From an uncultured Naasia sp. (GTDB taxonomy: Bacteria; Actinomycetota; Actinomycetes; Actinomycetales; Microbacteriaceae), in contig CAJYYA010000014.1 in NCBI GenBank assembly GCA_913778905.1, forward strand, positions 1 to 64,000: a stretch of DNA of 64,000 nucleotides, read 5' to 3'. The notes below the pieces were generated by a model. That model was not told the origin of the DNA, ran no database searches, and worked only from the letters and a program-made list of their open reading frames with translations. The position numbers and the translations under genes were made by a program. Below are positions 25,017 through 33,126 of this stretch, piece by piece (position 1 is the stretch's first letter; each line of letters begins with the position of its first letter).

Positions 25017-26638
25017 AGTACTGGAATCTCCCCGAGGGGGCGGATGCCACCGCATTCGACGTCGTGGTCGTCGGCTCCGGCGCGGGAGCTCTCGTCGGCG
25101 CGCTCGTCGCGGCGACGAGTGGGAAGCGCGTCGTCGTGCTGGAGAAGGCCGACCTGCTCGGCGGCACGTCGGCGATCTCGGGCGGCACGCTCTGGGTTGC
25201 GAACAACCCGTACATGCTCGAGCGCGGGCTCACCGACAGCGTCGAAGCAGGTATCCGCTATCTGGAGCAGGTCTCGCAGGGGCACACGCCCGCCCCGGTC
25301 CTGCGCGCGGTGGTGGAGCGCGGGCCCGACATGCTCGAATTCGCCGCCGAGCACGCGGGGCTCACCTTCACCTCGGTCGACGACTATCCCGATTACCGGC
25401 CCGACCTCGAGGGTTCGGTCCCCGGCGGGCGCTCCCTCGATCCCGCGTTCTTCGACTCGAACACCCTCGGGCGACTGAAAGAGGCTCTGCGGCCGGATCG
25501 CCGTATGCCGTTCTCCATGCAGGAGTACGAGCAGTGGGTGGCGTTCACCCGCTTCCCCTGGGATCTGCTGAAGGAGCGTTTCGACGGAGGTCTCGTCTCG
25601 CGCGGTAATGCGGTGGTCGCACCGCTACTGAAGGCCGCGGACGAAGCGGGTGTCGTATTGGTCACCGGCGCACGCGCCGACCGCCTGATCGTCGACGACG
25701 GGCGCGTCGTGGGAGTCGTCGCCGAGGGGACAGAGTTCCGCGCGTCCGCGGGGGTGCTGCTGGCATGTGGCGGCTTCGAATGGGACCACGACATGGCGAA
25801 GCAGTTCCTCGGCGGCCCGCTCATGGCCCGTTGCTCGCCGCCCTTCAACACCGGCGACGGAATCCGCATGGCGCAGCGGCTCGGGGTGGCGCTCGGCAAC
25901 ATGCGGGAGGCCTTCTGGTCGCCGATGTCGGTGATCCCCGGAGATCTCTGCGACGGCGAACAACTCGGCACCCTGCTGCGCTTCGAGCGCCAGGGGCCGG
26001 GGTCCATCATCGTCGACAAGCACGGCAAGCGCTTCGTCAACGAGTCGCAGAACTACAACGACATGACGCGCGCCTTCCACGCCGTCGACCCCGTCGGTCA
26101 CGGATACGAGCACCTCCCCGCTCACGTGATCGTCGACGACGAGTACATGGCCCAGTACGGCTACCTCACCTACCGGTCGGGCGATGAGACGCCCGAGTGG
26201 ATGTGGCGGGACGAGACCCTCGAGGGGCTCGCCGCGCAGATCGGGCTGCCCGAGGGCGCCCTCACCGAGACGGTTGAGCGCTTCAATCGATTCGCGGTCG
26301 CGGGCGTCGACGAGGACTTCACGCGCGGTGGCAACGACTACGACCAGTATTGGGGCGACGGTACCCGGGGCTATCCGAACCGCTCGCTCGCGCCGCTCAC
26401 CCGCGGCCCGTATTACGCGGTGCAGGTCGTCCCCGGTGCGTTCGGCACCAACGGCGGCATCGTGACCGACGAGAGGGGCCGCGCCATCGACGTCGACGGC
26501 GAGCCCATCGCGGGGCTCTACGCGGCGGGCAACACCACGGCCCACCCCTCCGGCGGCGGCTACCCGGGGGCGGGCGGCACGCTCGGCCCCGGTATGACCA
26601 TGGCCTACATCGCCGGAACCGAACTCGCCGCGTCGTGA
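25013..26638 (+). CDS. FAD-dependent 3-ketosteroid-Delta1-dehydrogenase-like flavoprotein
   Basis: The 541-residue flavoprotein belongs to the succinate dehydrogenase/fumarate reductase flavoprotein superfamily, KstD branch. The dinucleotide-binding VVVVGSGAGALVGALVAA is at about 18-35, followed by LLGGTSAISGGTLW. At the C-terminus GGGYPGAGGTLGPGMT places Y517 and G521 where KstD enzymes use Tyr and Gly to polarise the substrate ketone. It probably desaturates a cyclic ketone alpha-beta to the carbonyl. The GTG at 25013 overlaps the upstream stop (GTGA). Steroid specificity cannot be read from sequence; smaller cyclohexanone-type substrates are equally possible. Confidence 0.87.
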   Translation: MKYWNLPEGADATAFDVVVVGSGAGALVGALVAATSGKRVVVLEKADLLGGTSAISGGTLWVANNPYMLERGLTDSVEAGIRYLEQVSQGHTPAPVLRAVVERGPDMLEFAAEHAGLTFTSVDDYPDYRPDLEGSVPGGRSLDPAFFDSNTLGRLKEALRPDRRMPFSMQEYEQWVAFTRFPWDLLKERFDGGLVSRGNAVVAPLLKAADEAGVVLVTGARADRLIVDDGRVVGVVAEGTEFRASAGVLLACGGFEWDHDMAKQFLGGPLMARCSPPFNTGDGIRMAQRLGVALGNMREAFWSPMSVIPGDLCDGEQLGTLLRFERQGPGSIIVDKHGKRFVNESQNYNDMTRAFHAVDPVGHGYEHLPAHVIVDDEYMAQYGYLTYRSGDETPEWMWRDETLEGLAAQIGLPEGALTETVERFNRFAVAGVDEDFTRGGNDYDQYWGDGTRGYPNRSLAPLTRGPYYAVQVVPGAFGTNGGIVTDERGRAIDVDGEPIAGLYAAGNTTAHPSGGGYPGAGGTLGPGMTMAYIAGTELAAS

Positions 26639-26673
26639 CGCGCACCACCACCACACGAGGAAGCAAGGAAGAC

Positions 26674-27111
26674 ATGGCAGACGAACTCCGCTGGGACGAG
26701 CGACCGCAGGTGACCAAGGCGGGTGAGGAGGACACCCAGACGATGCAGTCGGGCGGCGCCATCCGCGTGTCGGGCGTCGGTCCGCAGCACACCCCTGCGA
26801 CCAAGATCTGGTTCGGCCAGGTGTCGAACACTCCGGGGTACCGCTCCCTGCCGCACCATCACGGTGAGGCCGAGACGGGCGGATACGTGCTCCGCGGAAC
26901 GGCTCGCATCTACTTCGGCGAGAACTACGCCGAATACCTCGACATGAAGCAGGGCGACTGGGTCTGGGTGCCGCCGTTCATGCCCCACGTCGAGGCCAAC
27001 ATGTCGACGACCGAAGATCTGGTCTGGCTCACGACCCGCACCCCTGACAACCTCGTCTTCAACCTCGACGAGGTGTCCGACGAGATCCTCGAGGGTTACC
27101 GCCGAGCCTGA
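26674..27111 (+). CDS. Cupin-domain protein
   Basis: The 145-residue cupin has motif 1, LPHHHGEAETGGYVLRGTARI near 59-79, and motif 2, GDWVWVPPFMPHVEANM near 96-112. All four usual metal ligands appear present (two His and Glu in motif 1, His in motif 2). AAGGAAG precedes the ATG at 26674. Unlike most genes here it is separated from its neighbours (35 bases upstream, 71 downstream) but read in the same direction. Possible roles are a ring-cleaving or decarboxylating small cupin or a sensor. No specific family is recognised. Confidence 0.85.
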   Translation: MADELRWDERPQVTKAGEEDTQTMQSGGAIRVSGVGPQHTPATKIWFGQVSNTPGYRSLPHHHGEAETGGYVLRGTARIYFGENYAEYLDMKQGDWVWVPPFMPHVEANMSTTEDLVWLTTRTPDNLVFNLDEVSDEILEGYRRA

Positions 27112-27182
27112 ACCCGCCCTCCCCCCCCGACTCGACACTCTTCACCCGCGCCCCGAAGCGGCGCCTATCAAAGGAGATAGTT

Positions 27183-28133
27183 ATGACCGAAGCAGCCAAC
27201 GTCCGCGACCTGCTCGCGAACTCACCGACCAACTGGGGTCGCTGGGGCGATCAGGACGAACTCGGTGCCGTCAACATCCTCACTCCCGAGCTCGTTCTCA
27301 AGGCCGTCGGCTCCGTCCGCAGTGGCAAGGTCTTCACGCTCGGTGGTGAGTTCGGCACCGGTAACGACCCCATCTGGCCCGGGCGAGCTCAAACTCAGCG
27401 CTACAACACCCAGGACCGCAGCTCCTACACGGCGGGGAAGAAGGTCACGAATCCCGGCGGTACGGAATACGCCGACGACTACGTCGCCATGTTCCTGCAG
27501 GGGGCCACCCACTACGACGCGCTGGGCCATGTCTGGTACGACGACCAGGTCTACAACGGCTACCCCGCCTCGAGCACCACCCACGGCATGGAGAAGGCCT
27601 CGGTCCTGCCCATCGCCCGTCACGGGATCGTCGGCCGCGGTGTGCTTCTCGACATGGCCCGCCACTTCGGCGTCGACTACCTCGACAAGGGCACCGCCAT
27701 TGGTCTCGACGACGTGCTCGCCTGCCTCGAGAAGCAGAAGGTCGAGATCGGGAAGGGATCGATCCTGCTGGTCCGCACCGGCGAGATCGGCAGCTATTAC
27801 TCGCGCGAGCAGGGCGAGTTCTACGCCGACTTCATCGAACCGGGCCTCAACTTCAGCCCCGAGCTCGTGCAGTGGTTCGCTGACAACGACGTCGTCAGCC
27901 TGGCGACCGACACCATCGGCAACGAGCGCACCGTCCACGAATCCGGGGCCGCGTTCGTCCTCCACGCCGCCCTCATGCGCAACCTCGGGATCGCGTTCGC
28001 GGAGATCCTCTCGCTCGACGCGCTCGCCGCCGACTGCGCCGAAGACGGACAGTACGACTTCCTCTACTCCGCCGGCCCCATCAAGATCGCCAACGCGACG
28101 GGAGCCCCGGTCAACCCCATCGCTGTCAAATGA
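27183..28133 (+). CDS. Cyclase family protein (kynurenine formamidase-like metal hydrolase)
   Basis: The 316-residue protein belongs to the cyclase family (PF04199). It carries WGRWGDQDELGAVNILTPE near 19-37 and the metal-binding QGATHYDALGH near 104-114, the HxD core used by kynurenine formamidase and isatin hydrolase. A late acidic segment, VSLATDTIGNERTVHESG, is typical of the long subfamily. Known members hydrolyse cyclic amides, lactones or diketone-type rings. AAAGGAG at 27170-27176 sets the ATG. It ends in an ATGA overlap with the acyl-CoA ligase gene, which suggests that it opens the ring to a free acid that is then activated with CoA; this order is inference. Confidence 0.88.
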   Translation: MTEAANVRDLLANSPTNWGRWGDQDELGAVNILTPELVLKAVGSVRSGKVFTLGGEFGTGNDPIWPGRAQTQRYNTQDRSSYTAGKKVTNPGGTEYADDYVAMFLQGATHYDALGHVWYDDQVYNGYPASSTTHGMEKASVLPIARHGIVGRGVLLDMARHFGVDYLDKGTAIGLDDVLACLEKQKVEIGKGSILLVRTGEIGSYYSREQGEFYADFIEPGLNFSPELVQWFADNDVVSLATDTIGNERTVHESGAAFVLHAALMRNLGIAFAEILSLDALAADCAEDGQYDFLYSAGPIKIANATGAPVNPIAVK

Positions 28134-29785
28134 CATCCGTCTATGCCGCGGCGCCCTGGATGAAGGTCTGGGGCGATACGACGGGATTCCACGACATGGA
28201 CGCGGCGGTGTCCGTCCGCGACGTGTTCCTCGCTCGCCGAGCCCAGTCGCCCGATGCTCTCGCCGTGGCCTATTTCGACGCGACCTGGTCCAACGAACGT
28301 CTCGACCGGGAGGCGGACGCCGTGGCGGCCGCCCTCCGCGAGGCGGGTGTGGGGCACGGCGACGCGGTCGGCCTCTACCTGCAGAACGTGCCGGAGTTCG
28401 TGACGAGTGCGCTCGCGGTCTGGAAGCTCGGCGCTGCCATCGTGCCCATCAATGTCATGTATCGCGAGCGCGAACTGGGTCACATCGTGCGCGACTCGGG
28501 TCTGGTCGCGATCGTCGCGCTCGACGAGCTGCTGCCGATCATCGACGCTGTCCGCCCCGAGTCCTCCCTGCGCATCGTGATCACGACGAACGGTCTCCGG
28601 GCGCTCGCCGGGGCCGAGCGCCCCTCGGTTCTGCAGCAGGTCGCGGACGTGTCGAGAGACGGGTCCGTGTGGTACGGCGACATCCTCGAGCGCTACGCCG
28701 ACGCGCAGGTGGACGCCGTCCCGTTGACCCGAGACCACCTGGCCTTCATCGCCTACACCTCGGGGACGACGGGCACGCCGAAGGGGGCGATGCTGACGCA
28801 CGGCAACGTGCTGTTCAGCAGTCAGTCCTTCCAGAGCATGCGTCGCATCGATTCCTCGGATGTGACTTTCGCGATGGCTCCGCTATTCCATGTGACCGGG
28901 CTCATCTGCAGTCTGTCCCTGAGTCTGCTCTCGGGCGCTGCTCTCGTGCTGGGTTATCGCTTCGACGTGTCGACGATCCTGCGACTGATCGATGAATACA
29001 AGGTCACGTTCACCGTCGGAGCCACCACGGTGTTCCTGTCCTTCCTCGAGCACCCCGAGATCGGGACGACCGACATCTCGTCGCTCACGAAGATCATCTG
29101 CGGCGGAGCCCCCATCCCGCCGAGTGTCATCGAGCGCTACCGCAGCGCGACGGGCGTGTACCTGCACAACGGGTACGGACTCACCGAGACGACGTCCCCG
29201 ACGTTCGGAACCCCGCTCGGCGCACAGAGTCCCGTGTCTGCATCGGGTTCGCTCGCCCTCGGCGTTCCGCTGCCGGATACCGAGGCCAAGCTCCTCGGCG
29301 ACGACGACCAGGAGGTTCCCCTCGGAGAGCCGGGAGAGCTCGTCGTCCGCGGGCGTCACGTCATGGCGGGTTACTGGAACAACCCTGCTGAAACCGCGGC
29401 TCAGCTCTCCGACGGCTGGCTTCGGACGGGCGACATGGCGACGATGGACGAGAACGGTTGGTTCTATCTGGTCGATCGCAAGAAGGATCAGATCAATGCC
29501 TCGGGCTTCAAGGTCTGGCCGCAGGAGGTGGAGGAGGTGCTATACGAGCATCCAGCCGTCCGCGAGGCGGGGGTGGTCGGGGTTCCCGACGAGTACCGCG
29601 GTGAGACGGTCAAGGCTTTCGTCAGCCTGCGGGGTGGTGCCTCGGTGGAGGCCGATGAGCTGGTCGCGTTCTGCCGGGAACGGCTCGCCGCTTTCAAGGT
29701 GCCCCGGATCGTCGAGTTCCTCGACGACCTGCCCAAGACCGTGACGGGGAAGATCACCCGCAAGTCGCTTCGCGAGTTGTCCTAG
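28130..29785 (+). CDS. Acyl-CoA synthetase (AMP-forming ligase)
   Basis: The 551-residue ANL-superfamily enzyme has the phosphate-binding YTSGTTGTPKG near residues 209-219. YGLTETT near 349-355 and GWLRTGDMATMDENGWFYLVDRKKD near 427-451 are also present, with the C-terminal catalytic lysine in TVTGKITRK. It forms an acyl-adenylate and then an acyl-CoA thioester. The substrate is probably the ring-opened acid from the upstream cyclase-family hydrolase. It overlaps the cyclase gene by ATGA and the following dehydrogenase by one base (TAG/GTG). Confidence 0.93.
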   Translation: MTSVYAAAPWMKVWGDTTGFHDMDAAVSVRDVFLARRAQSPDALAVAYFDATWSNERLDREADAVAAALREAGVGHGDAVGLYLQNVPEFVTSALAVWKLGAAIVPINVMYRERELGHIVRDSGLVAIVALDELLPIIDAVRPESSLRIVITTNGLRALAGAERPSVLQQVADVSRDGSVWYGDILERYADAQVDAVPLTRDHLAFIAYTSGTTGTPKGAMLTHGNVLFSSQSFQSMRRIDSSDVTFAMAPLFHVTGLICSLSLSLLSGAALVLGYRFDVSTILRLIDEYKVTFTVGATTVFLSFLEHPEIGTTDISSLTKIICGGAPIPPSVIERYRSATGVYLHNGYGLTETTSPTFGTPLGAQSPVSASGSLALGVPLPDTEAKLLGDDDQEVPLGEPGELVVRGRHVMAGYWNNPAETAAQLSDGWLRTGDMATMDENGWFYLVDRKKDQINASGFKVWPQEVEEVLYEHPAVREAGVVGVPDEYRGETVKAFVSLRGGASVEADELVAFCRERLAAFKVPRIVEFLDDLPKTVTGKITRKSLRELS

Positions 29786-30990
29786 TGGCCGCGGGAGTCG
29801 AGGCGGCCGACGACGGCACTGCGCTGACGGCCAAATCGGACCTCTTCCAGACGGAAAGTCTCCTGACCGACGTCGAGAGGGCGACCAGGAAGCGCATCGC
29901 GCGCTTCAACAGGGAGCACGCGGCCGAGGGCGCCGCGGCGCGCTGGACAGAGGGCCGGATGGCGCTCGAGCTCGTTCCCGAACTCACGTCGCTGGAGGTC
30001 TACGGAGGAGGGGTCGACGGCTACGGCTGCTCGGGCCTCGGCGATGTCACCGACGGGCTCATCGCCGCCGAGCTCGCCAAGGTCGACTTCGGCCTTTCCG
30101 CATTCTTCGGGATCCACGGGGTCCTCTCGCTGCGAGCGATCTCGTCGCTCGGTACCGATGAGCAGAAGGAACGGTGGCTACCCGGCATGGCTCGGGGCGA
30201 GCTCGTCGGGGCGCTCGGCATCACCGAGCCGGACCACGGCAGCGACACCTCGGGCATCGAGACCACCGCCCGAGTCGTCGACGGTGGTTACCGCCTCACG
30301 GGACGTAAGCGGTGGGTCGGCAACGCCTCCATCGCCGACATCGTGGTCGTCTTCGCGAAGGACGAGACGGGAGCGCTCGGCGCTTTCGTGGTGGACGGGA
30401 AGGCGGAAGACTTCTCTGCTGTTCCGATCGAGGGCAAGATCGGCATGCGCTCCTCGTGGCCGACCGACATCGTCATGACCGACGTGTTCGTCCCTGCGTC
30501 CGATCGGCTCACGGGTGGCGACGGCGGGCATCAGATCGCCGGCACCTTCAACGCCGTACGGCCGATCGCGGCCTGGCAGGCCCTCGGCCTCTCGATCGGC
30601 GCGTTCGAGACCGTCGTGGAGTACGTCGGACGCCGAATGCAGTTCGGGCGCCCGCTCGCGGGCTTCCAGTTGGTGCAGGAGGGGCTGGCCGAGATGGCGG
30701 TGCTCATCTCGTCGATGCGGCTCACCTGCCTGCAGACGAGTCGGGCGCTCGAGAACGGGACGCTGACGCACGTCACAGCGAGCGCCGCGAAGATGCTGTG
30801 CGCTCGGATGGGGCGTCAGGTGGTCGCGCGGGCCCGTGACCTGATGGGGGGCAACGGCATGCTCGCCCAACATGTCGTCGGGCGGCATTTCGCCGACATG
30901 GAGGCCGTCTTCACCTACGACGGCACCGACCACATCCAGAGCCTCATCGTCGGCAAGTACATCACCGGCCTGTCCGCTCTTCGCGGGTGA
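29785..30990 (+). CDS. Acyl-CoA dehydrogenase (glutaryl-CoA dehydrogenase-like)
   Basis: The 401-residue FAD-dependent acyl-CoA dehydrogenase has GALGITEPDHGSDTSGIETTA near 147-167 and GRKRWVGNASIADI near 173-186. MQFGRPLAGFQLVQ lies near 287-300 and ARDLMGGNGMLAQHVVGRHFADMEA near 350-374. The catalytic-base motif, usually TYEGT, reads TYDGTDHIQ with D379 in place of Glu. The rest of the domain is intact. It should introduce a 2,3 double bond into the CoA thioester. The GTG at 29785 overlaps the ligase stop by one base. The unusual Asp may lower or alter activity. Confidence 0.9.
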   Translation: MAAGVEAADDGTALTAKSDLFQTESLLTDVERATRKRIARFNREHAAEGAAARWTEGRMALELVPELTSLEVYGGGVDGYGCSGLGDVTDGLIAAELAKVDFGLSAFFGIHGVLSLRAISSLGTDEQKERWLPGMARGELVGALGITEPDHGSDTSGIETTARVVDGGYRLTGRKRWVGNASIADIVVVFAKDETGALGAFVVDGKAEDFSAVPIEGKIGMRSSWPTDIVMTDVFVPASDRLTGGDGGHQIAGTFNAVRPIAAWQALGLSIGAFETVVEYVGRRMQFGRPLAGFQLVQEGLAEMAVLISSMRLTCLQTSRALENGTLTHVTASAAKMLCARMGRQVVARARDLMGGNGMLAQHVVGRHFADMEAVFTYDGTDHIQSLIVGKYITGLSALRG

Positions 30991-30996
30991 GGGTGC

Positions 30997-31051
30997 TTGA
31001 CAGTGCCCGCCCCCGCATCACACCATCTCAGAACAAGCGTTCGCTTAGAAA
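30997..31051 (+). promoter_or_regulatory. Promoter and operator copy, second catabolic operon
   Basis: TTGACA (30997-31002) lies 18 bases before a weak -10, CACCAT (31021-31026). ACAAGCGTTCGCTTAG (31033-31048) follows, with AAGCG-TT-CGCTT as a perfect inverted repeat. It shares the CGCTTAG half-site and AAA flank with the copy at 35422. Placement just downstream of the promoter fits repression. It marks a promoter internal to the long gene string. Confidence 0.65.
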
Positions 31052-31085
31052 GCGAATCCAGCTCACTGTCGCGCAAAGAGGTTCC

Positions 31086-31853
31086 GTGATCACCACCGAC
31101 GTCACCGACGGCGTAGCCCTGCTGACCATCGACCGGTCGCACGTGCTCAACGCCCTCGACGCGGCGACCCTGCACGAGCTCGCCGACACCTTCGCCGAGC
31201 TCGACGCGCGCAGCGATGTCGCGGTCATCATCCTGACGGGTGCAGGGGAGCGGGCGTTCTCGGTCGGAGGGGACCTCGCCGAGATGGCCGAGCCCCGAGG
31301 GGTCGCCGAGGCGTTGCGTCTGCCCATGCAGCGAGTGCTCGACGACATCGCGCGATCGAGCACGCCGACCATCGCCGCCGTGAACGGCTACGCGCTCGGT
31401 GGGGGCCTGGAACTCGCTCTAGCCTGCGACATCCGCATCGCGGGCGAGCGTGCGACCTTCGCACTGCCCGAGCTGACCTGGTCGCTTCTCCCCGCCGCCG
31501 GTGGCATCACGCGGCTCACGCGCCTGGTCGGTGCCGGGCGTGCGCTGGAGATGATCCTGACGGGTCGTACGGTGCGGGCCGACGAGGCCCTGTCCGTGGG
31601 AATCGTGAGCTCGGTCGTGCGCGACGCCGATCTGCTCGACGTCGCGCGGGCGACCGCCGAGACCGTGGCCACGAAGGCCCCCATCGCCGTTCGTGTCGCC
31701 CGCATGACCGTCCGCGTCGCCGCCCAGAGCGACTCCGACACCGCGCTACTCGCCGAGAGCCTCGCGCTCGCGGCGATCCATGGAACGGCCGACCGGGCCG
31801 AAGGTACGTCCTCCTTCGTGGAGAAGCGTCCCGCACGATTCGAAGGAAGATGA
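31086..31853 (+). CDS. Enoyl-CoA hydratase/isomerase family protein
   Basis: The 255-residue crotonase-fold protein has an oxyanion-hole segment FSVGGDLAEM at 58-67 and NGYALGGGLELALACDIRIAG at 100-120. Both catalytic glutamates of hydratases are present, E109 (GLELALACD) and E129 (LPELTW). It should hydrate the 2-enoyl-CoA made by the acyl-CoA dehydrogenase. The GTG at 31086 has AAAGAGG at 31075-31081 and lies just after its own promoter; an upstream in-frame GTG at 30987 would run through that promoter and is rejected. It overlaps the next gene by ATGA. Confidence 0.92.
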   Translation: MITTDVTDGVALLTIDRSHVLNALDAATLHELADTFAELDARSDVAVIILTGAGERAFSVGGDLAEMAEPRGVAEALRLPMQRVLDDIARSSTPTIAAVNGYALGGGLELALACDIRIAGERATFALPELTWSLLPAAGGITRLTRLVGAGRALEMILTGRTVRADEALSVGIVSSVVRDADLLDVARATAETVATKAPIAVRVARMTVRVAAQSDSDTALLAESLALAAIHGTADRAEGTSSFVEKRPARFEGR

Positions 31854-32734
31854 CGATGACGATCGACAGAGTGCTCGTGGTGGGCGCCGGGGCCATGGGC
31901 GCGCAAATCGCGCTGCTCGGAGCCCTCGGCGGCATGAGCGTCCATCTGCACGACGTGCGGGCAGAGGGGTTGCTCAACGCCGAGCAGTCCCTCCGCTCGC
32001 GCCTCGCTCGCCGGGTCGCGAAGGGGGACATGTCTCAGGAAGAGATGGATGCCGCTTTCGCGCGGCTGGTGTTCACGGGCGACCTCGCTGCGGGGGCGGT
32101 GGACGCGCAACTCGTCATCGAAGCCATCATCGAAGACCTCGAGGCCAAGGTCGAGCTCTTCCGTTCCCTCAGCGCCCTCGTGACGGACGCGTGCATCTTC
32201 GCCTCCAACTCCTCGAGCATCGTCGCGTCGATCCTCGGGGAGCGCTCGGATCGTCCCGATCGCGTCTGCAACATGCACTTCTTCAATCCGCCCCTCGTCA
32301 TGGAGTGCGTCGAGGTCGTCGCGCGAGACGGACTCGCTCCCGACGTCATCCCGGCGGTCCTCGACGTCTGCCGGCGGATGGGGCGCTCGCCGGTGCGACT
32401 CGACCGAGAGATCCCGGGGTTCGTCGCCAATCGCATCGTGAGCGCCGTCGTCGCCGAGGCGGCCGCGCTGGTGGAGGGCGGGTACGCCACCGTCGAAGCG
32501 GTCGACGAGATCTGCCGCACTGCTCTGCGATACCCCATGGGCCCGTTCGAATTGCTCGACATGGCGGGCCTCGACGTCAATCGCCAGATGCAGCAGCTCA
32601 TCTTCGAGCAGACCGGTGATCAGAGAGATCAGCCCGTCGCGGCCGTCACCCGGCTCGTCGATCAGGGGCGACTGGGTCGCAAGTCCGGCGCGGGTTTCTA
32701 TGACTACACGGAGACGACAGGAGGTGCGGCATGA
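31850..32734 (+). CDS. 3-hydroxyacyl-CoA dehydrogenase
   Basis: The 294-residue NAD-dependent enzyme has the Rossmann motif VLVVGAGAMGAQIA at 8-21. The catalytic region FASNSSSI and MHFFNPPLVMECVEVV supplies H143 and E155, the usual His-Glu pair. The C-terminal dimerisation domain includes PGFVANRIVSAVVAEAAAL and ends GRKSGAGFYDY. It oxidises the 3-hydroxyacyl-CoA to 3-oxoacyl-CoA. Both ends overlap neighbours by ATGA. Length is normal for the family. Confidence 0.93.
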   Translation: MTMTIDRVLVVGAGAMGAQIALLGALGGMSVHLHDVRAEGLLNAEQSLRSRLARRVAKGDMSQEEMDAAFARLVFTGDLAAGAVDAQLVIEAIIEDLEAKVELFRSLSALVTDACIFASNSSSIVASILGERSDRPDRVCNMHFFNPPLVMECVEVVARDGLAPDVIPAVLDVCRRMGRSPVRLDREIPGFVANRIVSAVVAEAAALVEGGYATVEAVDEICRTALRYPMGPFELLDMAGLDVNRQMQQLIFEQTGDQRDQPVAAVTRLVDQGRLGRKSGAGFYDYTETTGGAA

Positions 32735-33126
32735 CGACCGCAGGTCGGATCGAGGAGTCGCCGCGCGCGACGTTCCTCGCCTACGCCGCTAGGGGGCAGC
32801 TCGGGTATCAGGTGGCTAAGGGATCGGGGCGCCCCGTCTTCTTCCCCCGTGTGACCGAGCCTGTGACAGGAGACACCGACCTCGAGTGGCGGGTCTCGAT
32901 GGGTATCGGGACCGTGTACGCGACGACCACCGTCCGCCCCCGGGGCGACGAGCCGCACAACGTCTCGATGGTCGATCTGGATGAGGGATTCCGGATGATG
33001 TCGACCGTCACCGGGACGGCGCCCGACGACGTCCGCGTCGGGCAGAGGGTCCGTCTCGTGATGCTGCCTCTCGGCCCGGATGGGGCCGAACTACCCGCCT
33101 TCGAACTCCTCGAGGAGAAGTCATGA
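32731..33126 (+). CDS. DUF35 OB-fold protein, partner of the thiolase-like protein, lacking zinc-ribbon cysteines
   Basis: The 131-residue protein follows the DUF35/ChsH2 C-terminal layout. An N-terminal helix and the position of the rubredoxin-like zinc ribbon (LGYQVAKGSGRPVFFPRV, about 26-43) precede an OB-fold with GTVYATTTVRPRG and VGQRVRLVML. Related proteins normally carry four Cys in the ribbon; this one has no Cys at all. DUF35 proteins pair with thiolases or Ltp2-type aldolases and help bind the acyl-CoA. The overlap with the thiolase-like gene (ATGA) fits a complex. Without zinc the ribbon must fold differently or be lost. Confidence 0.82.
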   Translation: MTTAGRIEESPRATFLAYAARGQLGYQVAKGSGRPVFFPRVTEPVTGDTDLEWRVSMGIGTVYATTTVRPRGDEPHNVSMVDLDEGFRMMSTVTGTAPDDVRVGQRVRLVMLPLGPDGAELPAFELLEEKS

